NCBI GenBank assembly: GCA_020284085.1
Contig: JACEVL010000163.1
Span: 1 to 64,000 of the forward strand
From: Aporrectodea caliginosa
Lineage: Eukaryota; Annelida; Clitellata; Crassiclitellata; Lumbricidae
DNA length: 64,000 bases
Reading direction: 5' to 3'
Shown one piece after another: positions 1 to 12,369 of the stretch. Below the pieces are notes generated by a model that saw nothing but the letters and a program-made list of their open reading frames with translations, was not told the origin of the DNA and searched no databases. Positions within the stretch are counted from its first letter, which is position 1, and every line of letters begins with the position of its first letter. The translations under genes and the position numbers were made by a program.

Positions 1-239
1 CCTATGACGTCATAATGCACGTTATTCTTAGTTGTCTACATAAAATGAGTCTATGGTCCGAAATATATGACGTCAGACTATGAAAATGACGTCATAATGC
101 TTAGACATGGAAATGATTAGACACAGAAAAGCAAACAATGGAAAAGTAGAAAAGCAAACGACGGAAAAAGTCCCTCTAACTATTGTAATTGTAATTGTAA
201 TTGTAATTGTAATTAATCGGTTTTTCTTTATATTTTCAT

Positions 240-508
240 AGTGTTTTGAATCGAGTTAATCATTTACTGTGTAATATGTACTATACTGTTTGCATTGCTG
301 TACGAAACTTGATATTGCACTGTTTATCAAGGATTTAGCTAATTCATATTTCTGAAATGTTGTTCTAGGTGTCCCTAGTTAGCGGGATCTTGATCCCTTT
401 TGGGACTCCTCTTGCGGCCAATCCTGATACTTTATGTTGAAATGTTGTGTGTGTTTTTCCATTTGGCTTCAATAAAAGAGATTTGATTGATTTGATTTGA
501 TTGATTTG
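240..508 (+). mobile_element. Probable LINE 3' end with TTGATT tail
   Basis: AT-rich 3'UTR-like sequence ending AATAAAAGAGATTTGATTGA and a TTGATT repeat tail (about 480-508). This is the form of non-LTR retrotransposon 3' ends. No coding part is seen, and the assignment is tentative. Confidence 0.35.
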
Positions 509-740
509 AACATTTGTATAGCGCCACTCGCAGATTCAGAGGCGCTCCCGACCCAGCGCTCTAACAAATAAGATAGTATTCAAGCGTTTCCGAAACAGAG
601 GAAGATTAAGGCTGAGGAGCTCAAGACGCAATTCATGCGGAAGATGGTTCCTATGTCTGCGTCTGGCCTTTTGTTTTTCTCTCGGTTGTCCACTCGTCTC
701 TCTAGTCTGTCCGTCGGCCATTCTGTTGCTATGGTTTCGA
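509..740 (-). mobile_element. CR1/L2-like LINE 3' end
   Basis: On the minus strand the frame LPHELRLELLSLNLPLFRKR and then a stop match the reverse-transcriptase C-terminal tail common in CR1/L2-type LINEs. GGGAGCGCCTCTGAATC and GGCGCTATACAAATG follow. It abuts, tail to tail, the LINE end at 240-508. Confidence 0.6.
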
Positions 741-1760
741 ACAAAGATTTTAACCGCTAAAATCTTTGGTTTCGACTGCATGTTTGTCTGAGATTGTCTC
801 TCTTTCATCTTCAAAATTTTACCTTGATTAGGCGATTTGATACTTTTATGTAAAACAGTCCTGTATGGTTGGCTACTTTAAAACGCGCTATACAAATATT
901 TAACAAGCCAAAATCATGAACAACAGATGCAGTTAAAGAAGGGAATGCACGCCATAAAATTTCTTATTTTTATTAAATACTTATTTTTCTAACTAACTTT
1001 CACACTTAGTTCTTAGGCTACTTGCATCAGTAGCCTAGGCCTAAGCTATAATTTCATGTTTTACCATATTTTTACTTAGGCTAATTACGGTACCGATTAT
1101 TTTCGGTCGTTGAAATGACGATGATCAAATATTTGTCTTACGTTACGAGTAATTTCTGTTTCACTTCGATGATCGACGGCTGCTCAGGTCTGGTCATCTT
1201 CTTCAACATCTTCGTCTTATTTCATCGTTTTTGTCGTTTTTTTTCGAAATTTTTCGCCTTCTTCTTTATCGTTTCTTCGACGTCTGCTCCCTCCGACAGA
1301 AACTAATGGAATGTGTCCCCATCATGAGAGAACAAAGAAAATTACGTCATTTTGCGATGATGTCATAATTGGCGAATTATATAAAAAGGCAATCGCAATG
1401 GGTGTAGTAATCTTAGTGCCAACTTCAATGTCGCTAAGCCACTTAGGGCCTATATATATCATCTAAGCGGCTTATTCCATGTTACAATGTCGGTCTTACG
1501 TCAGATTAAATTGTAATATAGAGTAGGCTATAATAGGCAGTATTTAAATTACGAGCAAAATTTAGCTTCAGACGGAAAACTCGATTCGTAAACTTTAGTT
1601 TATCTTGGTTTGCTACATTTTTTTCAAACTGAGTTCGGTTTCGAGTTGCATTCCTGTTAAGAAACGGTGTACTTTAACCGAAGCAACCCAAGCTGATGTT
1701 CTTAAATAACAATTATAACATCGACTCAATGTAGTGGCGCTATGGAAGTTATGGGCCAGC
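741..1760. other. AT-rich non-coding sequence
   Basis: Frequent TAGGCCTA-type palindromes and no credible gene. ATTATATAAAAAGGC near 1375 looks TATA-like but has no gene after it. Confidence 0.6.
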
Positions 1761-2778
1761 TTAACACTCAGATTACCAGAATTTTTTTGTTACACTGAGT
1801 ACCAGTGGGGTCAAAAATGACCCCAACACAATTTTTACAATAAGTTATTTGTTTTTTGCATTTTTATTTATTGCCATGAAAACAATTATTAGTAAAGTAT
1901 TTGGAACATGTATAGGCTGTTGAAATGAATGAATTTTTAATTTAATAGTTACAGATTAGTGTTTAAAGTGACCGAGTGTTCAATGTTCAAAACTAATATG
2001 GACAATTTCCGGTCATTACAGTTAGTGTTTGAAGTTTATGCAGGTATACTTGGCAAAAACGACCTCATTGCGCTTATAGGCGGCACAGATTATGTTGGAA
2101 TTCTTATAACTTTCTAATGATTTTGTCCACTTGTCAAATATTGTTCTAATAGTTGCAAGTTGTTTAGGATATTGACGTTCTCTTCTGCGCACCGCATCGT
2201 CAAATCTAAGGGAATGTGATATTTTCTGGAACCGATTTCTAGTCATGCTGTCGCTGAAACATCGTCTAAACTCTGCAACTGCTTCACTGCTTCATTTCTT
2301 GACTTGTCCGAAATATCACACCATGTTTCACCATAGATGGCATCGCCTTTCCTATTTATCCACTTCAGTTTCTTATAGAATTGGATTTATCATAACCAGT
2401 TGGACACCTGTTAGCGGACTGTCATCATTTTTGTAATACATATACCATATAAACAATTTATAATAGTTTATCTTTGTTAAAAATACTTTTAAAATAAATG
2501 TTAGATCAATAAAAATGCATTTTGTTATTTTTACATATGCCAGAATTAATCAGTTTACACTGGGGTCAAAAACGACCCCACTGGTACTCAGTGTATAAAT
2601 GGAATACCTGCGCCATCTGGTGTTAGAAAATGTAAAATAAAACTTGGAATTTTGTACAAAACAGGAACACCTATAAAGTCATAAAATTTCGTTGAGATAT
2701 CTCTTATGGGGGATGAGCAGCACTAATGCAAACTACCTCTGGGGTCATTTTTGACACCAGCGGTAGTCGCAGGGTTAA
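1761..2778 (-). mobile_element. Degenerate piggyBac element
   Basis: TTAA occurs at both ends (1761-1764, 2775-2778), followed by similar inverted ends (TTAACACTCAGATTACC against TTAACCCTGCGACTACC). Subterminal inverted repeats CCAGTGGGGTCAAAAATGAC and GTCAAAAACGACCCCACTGG lie near 1801 and 2569. A minus-strand frame at 2022-2246 (NRFQKISHSLRFDD, then TIRTIFDKWTKSLE) matches the N-terminal part of piggyBac (PGBD) transposases. The catalytic core is missing. Confidence 0.75.
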
Positions 2779-2859
2779 ACGGGCGAGTCTCTGGCATACC
2801 AACCTCGTCTGATTGTAGCCGAGAATAATGTGACACTGTTCTGCAAGATCCCCTTCTCC

Positions 2860-2926
2860 AATCTAATCTAATCTAATCTAATCTAATCTAAACTAATCTA
2901 ATCTAATCTAATATAATCTAATATTG
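2860..2926 (+). repeat. (TCTAA)n microsatellite
   Basis: Pentamer run with a few substitutions. A much degenerated version lies at about 23880-24230. Confidence 0.9.
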
Positions 2927-3284
2927 ACATTTCTATAAGGCAGTAAGCCTAAGGTAATGCACGAGGCATCAATCAATAGCTGTGTCGTTTCTAATCAATT
3001 TATCACAATCCATAATGACAATCCAGTGGACAAAGAATTAGCAACCTCTATAATAGGCCTACTGCCGTTGTTTACTGCCTACTGCATGATGCGATGGCGC
3101 GCCAGAGCCAATCTGCATAGGCGCAGCTACATGGAGGCACGAGGAGGCAGTTGCCTCCTCTTGCTTTTTTATATACTGGAACTTCGATTGACTAATGACC
3201 CCAATGACCAGGATTTTGCCAATGGTCTGTGAAGTTGCCTCCTCTTGAATTTAAGCCTCGCTAAGTCCCTGTATATAACATATG

Positions 3285-3425
3285 TACATGTATTGTATAT
3301 ATATATATATATATATGCATATATATGTGTGTATATATACATATGCACATACATATACTTATATTCATATATATAGCATATATACATGTATTGTATATAG
3401 ATATAAATACATATATACATATATA
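3285..3425 (+). repeat. AT/ATAC-rich simple repeat
   Basis: TATATATACATATG-type sequence. Confidence 0.85.
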
Positions 3426-3901
3426 ATGTTTTACCATGAAATCTTCGGACTATCGAACCTTCGGACTAATCGAACCTTCAGACTATCGACCTGTTCCCCC
3501 CGAAGGCCATGTGTGTAATGAAATACCATCGACCAGATATCATACATGTAACTGTCTGGTGACATGACATACGTTCCTATGCCCTTGTCAACGGTCTCAG
3601 AAAGGACCAAAACTGAGAAGCAGAAGCTGTCACGTGGGTGTCCGAGCGATAATATCGGAGAGCGTCACGATTCCAGTCATGAACTGTAGTGAAATATGCG
3701 TCAAAAACGACGAAAACCTTGCTTATCCTGGATTTCAGAGAAGTGCACTTACGTGCCCAATAAAACACCAGATTTAAAAAACTACGAGAAAGTGCGGCGT
3801 TGAAATCGGTTTAGACATAATTATATCGAAATAGGCCTCCATCTTGACCAAAGCAGGATAACCACCGAGTTTCTTTGAGACAGGCAGGTGGTCTCCAACT
3901 G

Positions 3902-3902
<1 letters not shown>

Positions 3903-3972
<70 letters not shown>
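3903..3972 (+). repeat. (TTA)n microsatellite
   Basis: About 23 uninterrupted ATT/TTA units. Confidence 0.97.
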
Positions 3973-4299
3973 GTCATTATTTTGACCGGATATAAGTGTA
4001 ACCCCTGAAGAGACAAAAACTTGTATTGCCTGGAGACAGTTAATAACATCTGTTTTAACTGCTGCGTGTCATCCAGTTCTAACAAGGCAACGGTTCATCG
4101 CCGACCAACGGCTTTGAAACGATGAATTATTAGCTGTAAAGGCGTTGAAGGAGATGGGAAGTTTCTCTCACATTTTCGGAAAATGCGAGTTAGATTGTGT
4201 CCCAGTTAGCATTGTAATTGTCATCATTATTGCTTTTTAATAATTATTCCACGCATCTCCGCTTATCTTTCTACAGACCTGCACATGAAGTAGATAGGC

Positions 4300-4480
4300 C
4301 ATGGGTGTAGCCAGACAAAAATTTCGGAGGTGGTTTTAGGATTTCGGGGGTGGTGGTTTTCCATTGAAAATCGTCGCAAAAGTCCAGGTTTTTTGTATTT
4401 TGCATGTAAAAGCATATAAAAACTACTTATTTGGATTGGGGGTTTGAACCCGTAAAACCACTCCACTAAATACGCCCATG
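4300..4480. mobile_element. hAT-type MITE with perfect 8-bp TSD
   Basis: The element starts CATGGGTGTAGCC and ends AATACGCCCATG, and is flanked on both sides by AGATAGGC (4292-4299, 4481-4488). The same family is present in reverse orientation at 32941-33125. At 181 bp it is non-autonomous. Confidence 0.85.
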
Positions 4481-4647
4481 AGATAGGCTCCACGCATCTC
4501 CGCTAAGTATTATTAGTAGCTATATCCGAAATAGATCAAGTAATCCGGAACAAAAAGCGAAATGGTTGTTACTAACACTACTACTACAACTACTACTGCT
4601 ACCACCACCACCACTACTAACTTGTAAGTAAAAGAAACGAAATCTTT

Positions 4648-4805
<158 letters not shown>

Positions 4806-5170
4806 AGTTAATTCATCGTTTCCTCCTTTCCGAAGAGCGCCGATGTGACCCGATGCTTCATCGGAAGAAGCTGCCTGTAGCGCCATCTGGCTGTCGCGAT
4901 CTGCCGCCGCCGCCGTCGACCGCTAGGTGGCCATTTCCCTCAACCACTTGGACAGGTCAAAGATCAAAGGATCCGGCGCAGACGAAACGATTCCGTCTTC
5001 AAGCGATAGCTCCAAATGATAAATTTACATTAACTCCTCTATATATTATACTTACATAACACAAATATATATATAGATAGACATAAATGCCTGTGTTTAT
5101 ATGTATATGTACTAGATAGTATAGAAAGATAGGCTAGTCATCTATATATATATATTCAAGTGCATGTGGA

Positions 5171-5171
5171 G

Positions 5172-5214
<43 letters not shown>
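5171..5214 (+). repeat. (TA)n microsatellite
   Basis: About 21 TA units. Confidence 0.95.
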
Positions 5215-5218
<4 letters not shown>

Positions 5219-5464
5219 CATTGCCCACATACATGTAGTGTAGGCGTTATATAATATCTGTGCATTAAATAAAATACGTAAATCGCACTGTATATAAGGC
5301 TATGATGTAATGTATACAAAACTATACATGTCCTGAAGGTGTTCTAAAAGATGTAATATAAACGATCAGGTAAACAAATATATAAATTACATGTTTATGG
5401 TGCGCATTAAATCGACGAATATGAGGTCTTGAAAGCGCCTCTTAAAGGTTCTTAAGAGACATTG

Positions 5465-5467
<3 letters not shown>

Positions 5468-5520
<53 letters not shown>
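5468..5520 (+). repeat. (TA)n microsatellite
   Basis: About 26 TA units. Confidence 0.95.
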
Positions 5521-5522
<2 letters not shown>

Positions 5523-5736
5523 TATGTATCTGCATGTGGATTAATGTGTGGCTTGTGTATGTGTGTTGTTTGTGTGTGTATATGCCCTAGTAGGTCGTTT
5601 CGTAACGGTGCCTGTTTGATGACTGCGACCAGTGGACTTGTAACGAAACGATCGATCATAGGACGTACGATTTGTATATTGAACGTCTGGGAATCTGGGA
5701 GAGATTGTGTGGGAACATCTCATCTCTTCATATTCC

Positions 5737-6240
5737 CTCCGCCACTCCGCCTCCCATTGCCCTCATCCTCCTCTTCTTCCTCCTCCTCCTCCTGCTAATC
5801 GTCCTCAGCGGGTCCTACTTTTCCTATTCCTACCATATAGGGCAAGTTCTACTTGCCCTCCATTTCCATTTTCTATTTTTCTTCTGTAGGCTACAATGGC
5901 TTCTCTCAATTTTCCACTTTCTCTTCCTCCAGCTCTCCTTGCTCCTCCTCCTTCTTTTCCTTTCTATTTTGTCCTCTTATCACTTCCTCCTCCTTCGTTT
6001 CCTTAAGTTCAACTTCCTCTTCCTCTTCCTTCCGTTTCCTTTCCCATTACTCCTCTTCCTCCTCCTCCTCTTGTCTTTTTCCTCCTCGTTCAGTTCTACT
6101 CTCTCCTTCTCGTCCTCTTCTCGTGCACATATTCCTCTTCCACAACGCCCGTTTCCTCCCTGTCACCTTCGCTCTCCTTCTGTCTATGCCCCTTTGTACT
6201 GCTGTGTGTTTCTCCCTGTGTGCTCCTCCTCATTTACAGA
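5737..6240 (+). repeat. Pyrimidine-rich low-complexity tract
   Basis: Irregular CTCCTCTTCCTC sequence. Open in several frames because of composition only. Confidence 0.8.
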
Positions 6241-6567
6241 ATATAACAACTCTTGAACAGTGAAATTAGACGAAAGGAGGACAACTGTGTCTTCGCGTCG
6301 CTGCAGTGCACCCAACAACATCGTCAGCAAAACACACAGGCGAAAAGCAACTATATATTTGTATGTATACCACAATAACAACTAATTGTTAAAATATAGC
6401 AACAATATTTTGTAGTATGTAAGTCAAAGTGTTATGAAATTACATCACATGTATATATGTATATATGACACCATAGGGCCGACATATTATATATATTTTT
6501 CCTCATATACGTCAGAAATCAAAGATCGGATCCAGGTTTGTTCTATAATTTTATATATATATATCCT

Positions 6568-6602
<35 letters not shown>

Positions 6603-6689
6603 AGGATTGTCGACCATTTTTCTTTGAATGTGAAGAAGTGGTACGCGGTGGTGCGCGGTAGCTGGCGACATCTGGAGATAATTGCTGGC

Positions 6690-6965
6690 AGCGGAGTTGA
6701 AGGAAGGAGGAGAGGAGAGGAGAGGAAGAGAGGATTTTCGTCTATTCGACGTCAATCATCAACTGTCGGAGGAAAAGGAGGAGATCAAGGAGGAAGATTA
6801 GAGGATGAAGAGGAGGAGGAGGATTATAAAGAGGAAGAGAAGGAGGAGGAGGATCAGGGATAGATGAAATAAGACGGGGAATATGTCGGGCGATGAGGAG
6901 CAGAGGAATGAGGTGGAAGACCAATAGATCGAGGAGGAGGAGGAGGAGGAGGAGAGAGAAGAAGG
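6690..6965 (+). repeat. Purine-rich low-complexity tract
   Basis: GAGGAGGAAGA-type sequence, the strand complement in composition of the 5737-6240 tract. Confidence 0.8.
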
Positions 6966-7189
6966 ATTAGAGATCAGGTGATGAGGATGATGATGAGGAG
7001 TAATGGCTCAGTTTTATGCAGAAGAACAAGATAATGAGTTCCGGCGCAGATTTAGTAGCGCCATCTGACGTGACGCAGCCAGATTGACGTCGTCCTGTTG
7101 TCCAGTTCATACAGAGGCCAGAAACCTTTCATCTGTCAACCAATCCTCTCTCATTCTCCTCGTCACTCCTCCCTTCCTCTTCCTACCCA

Positions 7190-8037
7190 ATTGTACACAA
7201 CCCTCTGTCATCCCTTCCTCTTCCTCCCCTATTCTACCCAGCCCTCTATCCTCCATTTCTCTTCCTCCCCTATTCTACCCAGCCCTCTATCCTCCATTTC
7301 TCTTCCTCCCCTATTCTACCCAGCCCTCTATCCTCCATTTCTCTTCCTCCCCTATTCTACCCAGCCCTCTATCCTCCATTTCTCTTCCTCCCCTATTCTA
7401 CCCAGCCCTCTGTCCTCCCTTCCTTTCCTATTCTACCCAGCCATGTGTCCTCCCGTTTTCTTCCTCCCCTATTCTACCCAGCCCTCTGTCCTCCTTCCTC
7501 CTCCTCCTCTATTCTACCCAGTCCTCTGTCCTTCTTCCGCTTCCTCCCCTAGTCTACCCAGCCCTCTGTCCTTCCTCTTCCTCCCCTATTCTACCCAGCC
7601 CTCTGTCCTCCTTCCTCTTCCTCCGCTATTCTACCCAGCCCTCTGTCCTCCTTCCTCTTCCTCCCCTAGTCTACCTAGCCCTCTGTCATCCCTTCCTTTT
7701 CCTCCCATATTCTACCCAGCCTTATGTCATCTCTTCCTCTTCCTCCCCTATTCTAGCCAACCATCTGTCATCCCTTCCTCTTCCTCTTCCTCCCTTATTC
7801 TACCCAGCCCTCTGTCAACCCTTCCGCTTACTCCCCTATTCTACCCAGCCCTCTGTCCTCCTTCCTCCTCCTCCTCTATTCTACCCAGTCCTCTGTTCTT
7901 CTTCCGCTTCCTCCCCTAGTCTACCCAGCCCTCTGTCCTCCTTCCTCTTCCTCCCCTATTCTACCCAGCCCTCTGTCCTCCTTCCTCTTCCTCCGCTATT
8001 CTACCCAGCCCTCTGTCCTCCTTCCTCTTCCTCTCCT
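7190..8037 (+). repeat. 41-bp pyrimidine minisatellite, left block
   Basis: Tandem units of CTTCCTCCCCTATTCTACCC plus AGCCCTCTATCCTCCATTT, with a 41-bp period around 7261, 7302 and 7343 and variants later. Long open frames here are Pro/Ser/Leu low-complexity translations, not genes. Confidence 0.92.
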
Positions 8038-8039
8038 AG

Positions 8040-9243
8040 CATGGGCGTCCGCAGGAATTTTTCTAGGGGGGCGCAAAATTTTAAATAGTCGTCGCAGGGA
8101 GTAAATAGGGTGTCGAAAGCAACCGATCACTCCACCTTCGACACTCGCTCCCTCGGCACTGGCGCGCGCGCGCGGTATACCTCTCGATCCTCTGGTGCGG
8201 ATCCCAACATGAGAAAAAATTCATAGACATTCATTGTCAAAACTATTATGATAATTAAATTTTATATGACTGAAATCTGACCTTATTCTTTAAATAACAA
8301 TTGCAATCGTCTGGGTTCTTGTCCAAACTAATTTATCACTCTATCTATGAATCCGTCTTTGTTGTCTGAAATTTCTGTTCCGTTCACTACCAAGTTTCTT
8401 TGACCCTCAACGCAGTCGACCTTCACAGTTCCTACGAAATTGTCCTACTCAGAAGTGTTCATCTTCTCCGTTCCTGTGATACTATCCGACTGACTCACAA
8501 AGCGTAGTAGCAGAAATTTCAGTTTAACGACCCGTGCGACATCATTAGATTCGCATTCCTCCTTCACCCAGGCTTGGGACTGGTTCCGAAGCTAGCGGGG
8601 TATGTGTAAAAAGTCTGGCAGAACGTGTGTTAGATGGCATCTAACTTTCTAAGGTATACGAAGCTGATTACTTAGTCGCTCCAGCCAGTGTCAATTATAT
8701 ATGTTTATATATATTTTATATATATATATATATAAAGGTACATATATCATACACATATATACAACGTCCTGACTACGATCGAGGTTCACCAGCCGGAACT
8801 GTTATCGGCTAAAACAACACAAGGAATACGATAACAATTAGCCGATACGACTGAAGAATTTCGCCGTATCGGGTTGACAATATGAATTTCCATATTACCA
8901 TATTAATAAGGTCAGATTTCAGTCATATAAAATATTAACGTATAGAGAGAACTCTATACGTTAATATTTTTTAAATACGCCCAAGCAAAGATATAGCCTA
9001 TAGGTCCCAATTGTAGAGCGTACCATATTTTAACGGTCGGTACACTACAATCTTACTAATTAATCTTACGCTTTCTGTGTTAATTTTAAATAACTACCTA
9101 AAGAATTTAGTGTTTTCCGTAATCACGTTGAAAATCGTGTTGTAATAATAATATACAAAATAATAATCAAAATGTCTCTGCAAATATGCGCAAAATCCAG
9201 GGGGCGCACATGCGCCCCCTTGCGCCCCCTGCGGACGCCCATG
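8040..9243. mobile_element. hAT-like DNA transposon inside a minisatellite
   Basis: Terminal inverted repeats CATGGGCGTCCGCAGG and CCTGCGGACGCCCATG, with G/C-rich subterminal repeats (GGGGGGCGCA and TGCGCCCCCT). Flanks TCTCCTAG (8032-8039) and TCCCCTAG (9244-9251) form a 7/8 TSD. Inside are an inverted pair at about 8254-8283 and 8907-8933 and a 19-bp perfect hairpin at 8929-8970. I see no transposase frame. The TIR resembles that of the 4300/32941 family. Confidence 0.75.
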
Positions 9244-9620
9244 TCCCCTAGTCTACCTAGCCCTCTGTCATCCCTTCCTTTTCCTCCCTTATTCTACCCA
9301 GCCTTCTGTCATCTCTTCCTCTTCCTCCCCTATTCTACCCAACCCTCTGTCATCCCTTCCTCTTCCTCTTCCTCCCTTATTCTACCCAGCCCTCTGTCAA
9401 CCCTTCCGCTTGCTCCCCTATTCTACCCAGCCCTCTGTCACCCCTTCCTCTTCCTCCCCTATTCTACCTAGCCCTCTGTCACCCCTTCCTCTTCCTCCCC
9501 TATTCTACCCAACTCTATGTCACCCCTTCCTCTTCCTCCCCTATTCTACCTAGCCCTCTGTCATCCCTTCCTCTTCCTCCCCTATTCTACCCAGCCCTCC
9601 TCCCTTCCTATTTCTCCGCT
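9244..9620 (+). repeat. 41-bp pyrimidine minisatellite, right block
   Basis: The same unit resumes directly after the 8040-9243 transposon, so the transposon split one original array. Confidence 0.92.
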
Positions 9621-10160
9621 ATTCTATCTATTGCCCTCTCTCTCTCCCCTCGTTCCCCCGTTTCTCTCACTTCCTGCATCCCGTCCTCTCTCCTTTCTTC
9701 GCACGTCCATTCACACCCCGCCCTGCTTCCCCTTCATTCCCACCTCCATTTCTCCCATCCTCCCACTCTCGTTCTCTTTCTCTTGCTCTCTTCTTCTCTC
9801 CCTCTCTGCATTTTATGTATCTTCGTAGTTTTATACCCCTGTGTCTTTCCTGTCTTTGTATCTTTCCATCTACATCCATTCCCCGCCTTCGTTCCCTCCG
9901 TCCCTCCGTCCCTCCCTTTTGCCAACTACATTCTCCTGTGTTCCTATTCTGTTTCTCTGCTCCTGTATACGTCTTCCGACTTGTCTCCATCTATCCGTCG
10001 GTCCATCTCTTTCTACGCTCCTTCTATTCCTCTGTCTTCGTCCACCTCCATTCGTTCGTTCATACCATCTGTTCCTCTGCCTGTCTACCCATCCTGCTTC
10101 CCCGTTTGCTTCTCCTCCCACCCGGTTCTACCCCACCCCTCCCAACCCCGTCCGGTAACG
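9621..10160 (+). repeat. Degenerate pyrimidine-rich tract
   Basis: CTCTCTCCCT, CCGTCCCTCC and similar motifs; low-complexity continuation of the preceding minisatellite. Confidence 0.7.
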
Positions 10161-10589
10161 ACAAAATCTCTGGGTTCGACTGATGGACAACATGGCGGTG
10201 TCTTCATTAATTCTCGGCGTTCGATTCGTCTTCGTGGGTGGTGGCGACGGGCCCACACTGCCCCACACTGCCCCAGAGCCGTCGGCGTCGTTTGTGGTTT
10301 CGTCGGCGGCGGCGGCGGCGGCACAGATGAAAAAGGAGCCGCCGGGGCTTCCCTTTTTCTAATTACTGCTTTATCAGATCTCGTGCGACCATTATCATCT
10401 GCTCCATGTGTGTGCACTGTCTTACATCGTGAAGCATCGTTTGTTGTAGTGTGTTATTTGCATCGTAATGTATTGTATTTTTTCCTATGCTCTGCGGTAT
10501 TGCTTCTTTAATTTTATTGCATTCAGTTGCAAAACACTGGATTGGGCTTTATTGTATTGCATATGTGTTGTAAAGAATTTTGTATCATC

Positions 10590-10692
10590 GTGTGTCGTGT
10601 TGTATTGTATTGCATTGCATTATATTGTATTGTATTGCATTGCATTGTATTGTATTGTATTGTATTGTATTGTATTGTATTGTATTGTATTG
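10590..10692 (+). repeat. (TTGTA)n microsatellite
   Basis: TTGTA/TTGCA pentamers, the same unit as the tail of the family-1 SINE. Confidence 0.92.
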
Positions 10693-11008
10693 CAGTCTTC
10701 TGCGCTGTATAGCTATTCTCAGTTTAAGTACACGTCTGTATCTACTCCTTTCAAGAGTGAAGGCCACTTTGGCTGAGTCTTTTAGTGTCCACTCTTAACC
10801 TCTGCGTCCAGATTTGAAATCCAGTTCTTTTCTGCCAGACCTGCGTCCGAATATTATCAGTACTGCGGCTTATTGCGGCACTTGGCACGGGCGATAGGCG
10901 CGTGCAGTAAAGGCAGCGCCGACCTTTCATCTCACCGCCGCCGCCCTTTATACTCTGCCGACACGAAACAATATTAAAAGGCGACCGAGGAATTACGATG
11001 CTTCACAT

Positions 11009-11024
11009 CGCCACCTAGTGAGCG
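11009..11024 (-). promoter_or_regulatory. CTCF-like motif
   Basis: CGCCACCTAGTGAGCG; its reverse complement contains CACTAGGTGGCG, which fits the animal CTCF core. One of eight similar motifs in the first 24 kb. Confidence 0.4.
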
Positions 11025-11229
11025 TATTGGGAGCTTATAGAGCCGATCAGAGCGCATACGACACGTTAAGTTGTAAGGCGATTGCTCGTTGCTGGGCATT
11101 AGACGATGGTCTCTTTAGGCGGGACATAATATAGTCTATCGCTTGACATATAGTCTATCGCTTTATTAGACTATATTAGACTATAAATTATATCATATTT
11201 GGGATTGGATCATATTAGATTACAGAAGA

Positions 11230-11335
11230 GATTTTTCGACTTGATTAGATTTACAGATTAATCGTAATCTCGAGATTTCTACAGCGCCCAGAAAAGCCAA
11301 GTCGCAGCTTATTCACAGGTGCTGAATCAAAAGAA
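11230..11335 (-). mobile_element. LINE/SINE 3' tail fragment
   Basis: On the minus strand, AATAAGCTGCGACTTGGC then GGGCGCTGTAGAAATCTCG and GATTACGATT. Same tail family as 14697-14785. Confidence 0.55.
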
Positions 11336-11395
11336 AATCGATAGCCAGAGTGGCAAAATTGGTTCCAGGTCAAGAACTAAAAGGTCAGGCAGCCT

Positions 11396-11396
<1 letters not shown>

Positions 11397-11442
<46 letters not shown>

Positions 11443-11495
11443 ACAGGCAGGCAGGCAGGCAGACAGGCAGGCAGACAGGCAGGCAGGCAGGCTGG
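11397..11495 (+). repeat. (GGCA)n microsatellite
   Basis: AGGC/AGAC tetramers, about 24 units. Confidence 0.95.
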
Positions 11496-11696
11496 CAGAC
11501 GGCTACGGTGGATTGTGTTTAGGATTGAAGTGCGCTTAACAAACTGAACGACTAAATAATGATACCTCTGAGGAATGCTATAGTTACACTAAATATGATA
11601 ACACACTATCTTACAATACAATATACATGTATGTGACCGCATTCCTCTTAAATATCTCGACCTACTAAGTTTTTGTTAACAGAAAATTAACTGTTC

Positions 11697-11790
11697 GAAA
11701 AGAAGGAGGAGAAGGAGGAGGAGGAGAAGGAAGAGGAGGAGGAAGAGGAGGAGAAGGAAGAAGGAGAAGGAAGAGGAAGAGGAGGAGGAG
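11697..11790 (+). repeat. Purine-rich GAAGGAGGA tract
   Basis: Low-complexity A/G run. Confidence 0.85.
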
Positions 11791-12228
11791 GAGAAATTAC
11801 AGGGCCGCATTAAACCTAGTGCGGGTCCGGGTCCTGTGATTACCTCCCATATTGAATAACAAGCACGTACATTAGCAAAAAATTTCTTCACTTCCGAAAA
11901 TGCGGGCCCCTCAAAACTGCGGGCCCGGATGCCGCAGTACCCTTAGCACCTTCCTTAATGCGGGCCTCGGAGAAAATGAATATCACAACTACATGACCCG
12001 AGAGGCAGCATGAAGGAGCAATTTACTTTCTTGGCCTCTGTATTTAAAGGTGGGTGGCCAGTCCTCCTTTGACCGCATGAGCTTCCCACCGACAGAGGGC
12101 CATCGGGGTATTCATTTTATAGCAGCTGAATTCGCTGGGGACTCAAGAGAAGATGACAATTGCAATATATTACTTTCCTGTTAGAATTCCTACTCCAGAT
12201 GATCTTCGTTAATGCTGCATTTGTTATT

Positions 12229-12247
12229 CGCTAGGTGGCGGTATAAC
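12229..12247 (+). promoter_or_regulatory. CTCF-like motif
   Basis: CGCTAGGTGGCGGTATAAC. An identical 19-mer occurs at 14847-14865, on the other side of the piggyBac copy. Confidence 0.4.
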
Positions 12248-12369
12248 TTCCCGTGTTTCCAGTCAACTGCGCTTGTGTAGTTATGAAAACCAACTGAGCT
12301 GTTGTGCCGCAACGTGCCCATGCTATATGTACAATTGTACATGCAATCTCAGTATACAAGTGGTTGCTT

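Larger units (their letters stand above)
10161..11229. other. Non-coding, part GC-rich
   Basis: A GGCGGCGGCGG stretch near 10306, the pentamer run at 10590-10692, and a GC-richer block at 10860-11110 containing a CTCF-like motif. No gene recognised. Confidence 0.5.

Noticed and set aside
1370..1410. TATA-like promoter
   Set aside because: ATTATATAAAAAGGC in AT-rich DNA with no gene downstream; chance match likely.
7084..8088. Long Pro/Ser/Leu open frames
   Set aside because: Translations of a 41-bp pyrimidine minisatellite; open in more than one frame and lacking any domain.
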